From an uncultured Streptococcus sp. (lineage in GTDB: Bacteria; Bacillota; Bacilli; Lactobacillales; Streptococcaceae), in assembly GCF_938020365.1 (NCBI RefSeq), contig NZ_CALIIB010000147.1, forward strand, positions 1 to 7,891: DNA of 7,891 nt, read 5' to 3'. The number at the start of each line of letters is the position of its first letter. Position 1 is the first letter of the stretch. Position numbers and translations under genes: made by a program. Under the pieces are notes generated by a model that did no database searches, was not told where the DNA came from, and saw nothing but the letters and a program-made list of their open reading frames with translations. Shown here piece after piece: positions 6,907 through 7,891 of this stretch.

Positions 6907-7891
6907 ATGTCAAATGTCATTTCAGTAGAGCAAGTCCGCGCAGATTTTGCCAAAGTTTTTGGAGTAGAAGCGGACCACACTTTCTTTTCACCCGGTCGGA
7001 TCAATCTGATCGGCGAGCATACGGACTATAACGGCGGCCATGTCTTTCCTGCAGCCATTTCTCTAGGAACTTATGGAGCGGCTCGCAAGCGGGACGACCA
7101 GCTCTTGCGATTCTTCTCAGGGAATTTTGAAGAAAAAGGGATTATTGAAGTGCCGCTGGAAAACCTGCACTTTGAGCCTGAGCATAACTGGACCAACTAT
7201 CCGAAAGGAGTTCTGCATTTTCTGCAGGAGGCGGGTCATAAAATTGACCGAGGCATGGATGTCTATGTTTATGGAAATATTCCAAATGGTGCTGGCTTGT
7301 CTTCTTCCGCGTCACTAGAGCTTTTAACTGGTATCATGGCTGAGAAACTTTTTGATTTGCAGTTGGAACGACTGGACCTAGTGAAAATCGGTAAATTAAC
7401 TGAGAATGAGTTTATCGGAGTTAATTCTGGCATCATGGACCAGTTTGCTATCGGAATAGGTGCTGACCAGAGGGCTATTTACCTAGACACCAATACTCTT
7501 GAATATGACTTGGTGCCACTTGATCTCAAGGACAATGTCGTGGTGATTATGAATACCAACAAGCGTCGTGAGTTGGCGGATTCTAAGTACAATGAACGCC
7601 GTGCTGAGTGTGAAAAAGCTGTTGAAGAGCTGAACCGTAAGCTGTCTATCGCTACCTTGGGCGAGTTGGACGAGTGGTCCTTTGACGAGTATAGCTATCT
7701 GATTGAAGACGAAAATCGTCTCAAACGGGCTCGCCATGCAGTTTTAGAAAATCAACGCACTTTGCAAGCGCAGGCAGCTTTGCAGGCAGGTGATCTTGAC
7801 AAGTTCGGCCGTCTTATGAATGCTTCCCACGTTTCGTTGGAGCATGACTATGAAGTGACTGGTCTAGAGCTGGACACCTTGGTTCACACGG
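6907..7891 (+). CDS. galK: Galactokinase (5' 328 codons; runs off the window)
   Basis: GalK phosphorylates alpha-D-galactose with ATP to galactose 1-phosphate, the entry step of the Leloir pathway. The frame is open from the ATG at 6907, which has AAAGGAG (6892-6898) 8 nt upstream, to the right edge. Family members are about 390 residues, so roughly 60 are missing. It has the GHMP-kinase/galactokinase signature [15 protein letters not shown] (30-44) with R31, E37 and D40. The phosphate-binding loop is GLSSSAS (130-136). GIMDQF (175-180) has the likely catalytic D178, and [17 protein letters not shown] (216-232) is typical of the family. The end of the visible part ([16 protein letters not shown]) leads towards GHMP motif 3, which lies outside. 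galT and galE usually follow in streptococci but cannot be seen here. Confidence 0.96.
   Translation, partial: MSNVISVEQVRADFAKVFGVEADHTFFSPGRINLIGEHTDYNGGHVFPAAISLGTYGAARKRDDQLLRFFSGNFEEKGIIEVPLENLHFEPEHNWTNYPKGVLHFLQEAGHKIDRGMDVYVYGNIPNGAGLSSSASLELLTGIMAEKLFDLQLERLDLVKIGKLTENEFIGVNSGIMDQFAIGIGADQRAIYLDTNTLEYDLVPLDLKDNVVVIMNTNKRRELADSKYNERRAECEKAVEELNRKLSIATLGELDEWSFDEYSYLIEDENRLKRARHAVLENQRTLQAQAALQAGDLDKFGRLMNASHVSLEHDYEVTGLELDTLVHT

Noticed and set aside
7073..7318. Open frames within galK in other frames (also 7483-7737 on the minus strand)
   Set aside because: galK is intact across both, with full galactokinase motifs, so these are shadows.

Overview
The window looks like core chromosome of a Streptococcus, most likely of the sanguinis/gordonii/cristatus type. 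This is inferred from the predicted proteins (S21, MscL, DnaG, RpoD, GalR, GalK), the gene order, the consensus sigma-A promoters and a dispersed repeat of a style I associate with oral streptococci. I see no phage, transposase, CRISPR array, tRNA or rRNA, and no clear novel defence or mobile system. The more interesting content lies between the genes.

Layout: (1) bases 1-188 hold the C-terminal end of a probable peptidase E-like (S51) protein. (2) rpsU (348-524) has its own consensus promoter and a strong terminator. (3) Bases 588-771 hold a 184-bp repeat with imperfect 15-bp terminal inverted repeats and three internal hairpins; it lies between the convergent rpsU and mscL genes. (4) mscL (778-1164, minus) is divergent from dnaG. 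(5) dnaG (TTG start at 1323) and rpoD are separated by 2 nt, and a MIP18-family Fe-S assembly gene follows with no terminator that I can see between it and rpoD. (6) A bidirectional terminator (4705-4737) separates this group from a minus-strand pair, galR then birA, 14 nt apart. (7) A 198-bp divergent control region separates galR from galK. It carries a promoter for each gene, three GalR-type palindromes or half-palindromes and a near-consensus CcpA cre site. (8) galK runs off the right edge.

How the genes work together: rpsU, dnaG and rpoD are the three members of the classical macromolecular synthesis operon (translation, replication priming, transcription). Their order is kept here, but an inverted mscL and the repeat split rpsU off as a separate unit. 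On the right, galK starts the Leloir pathway of galactose use and GalR probably represses both galK and itself. CcpA probably adds catabolite control. BirA, the biotin protein ligase and possible biotin regulator, is probably transcribed with galR.
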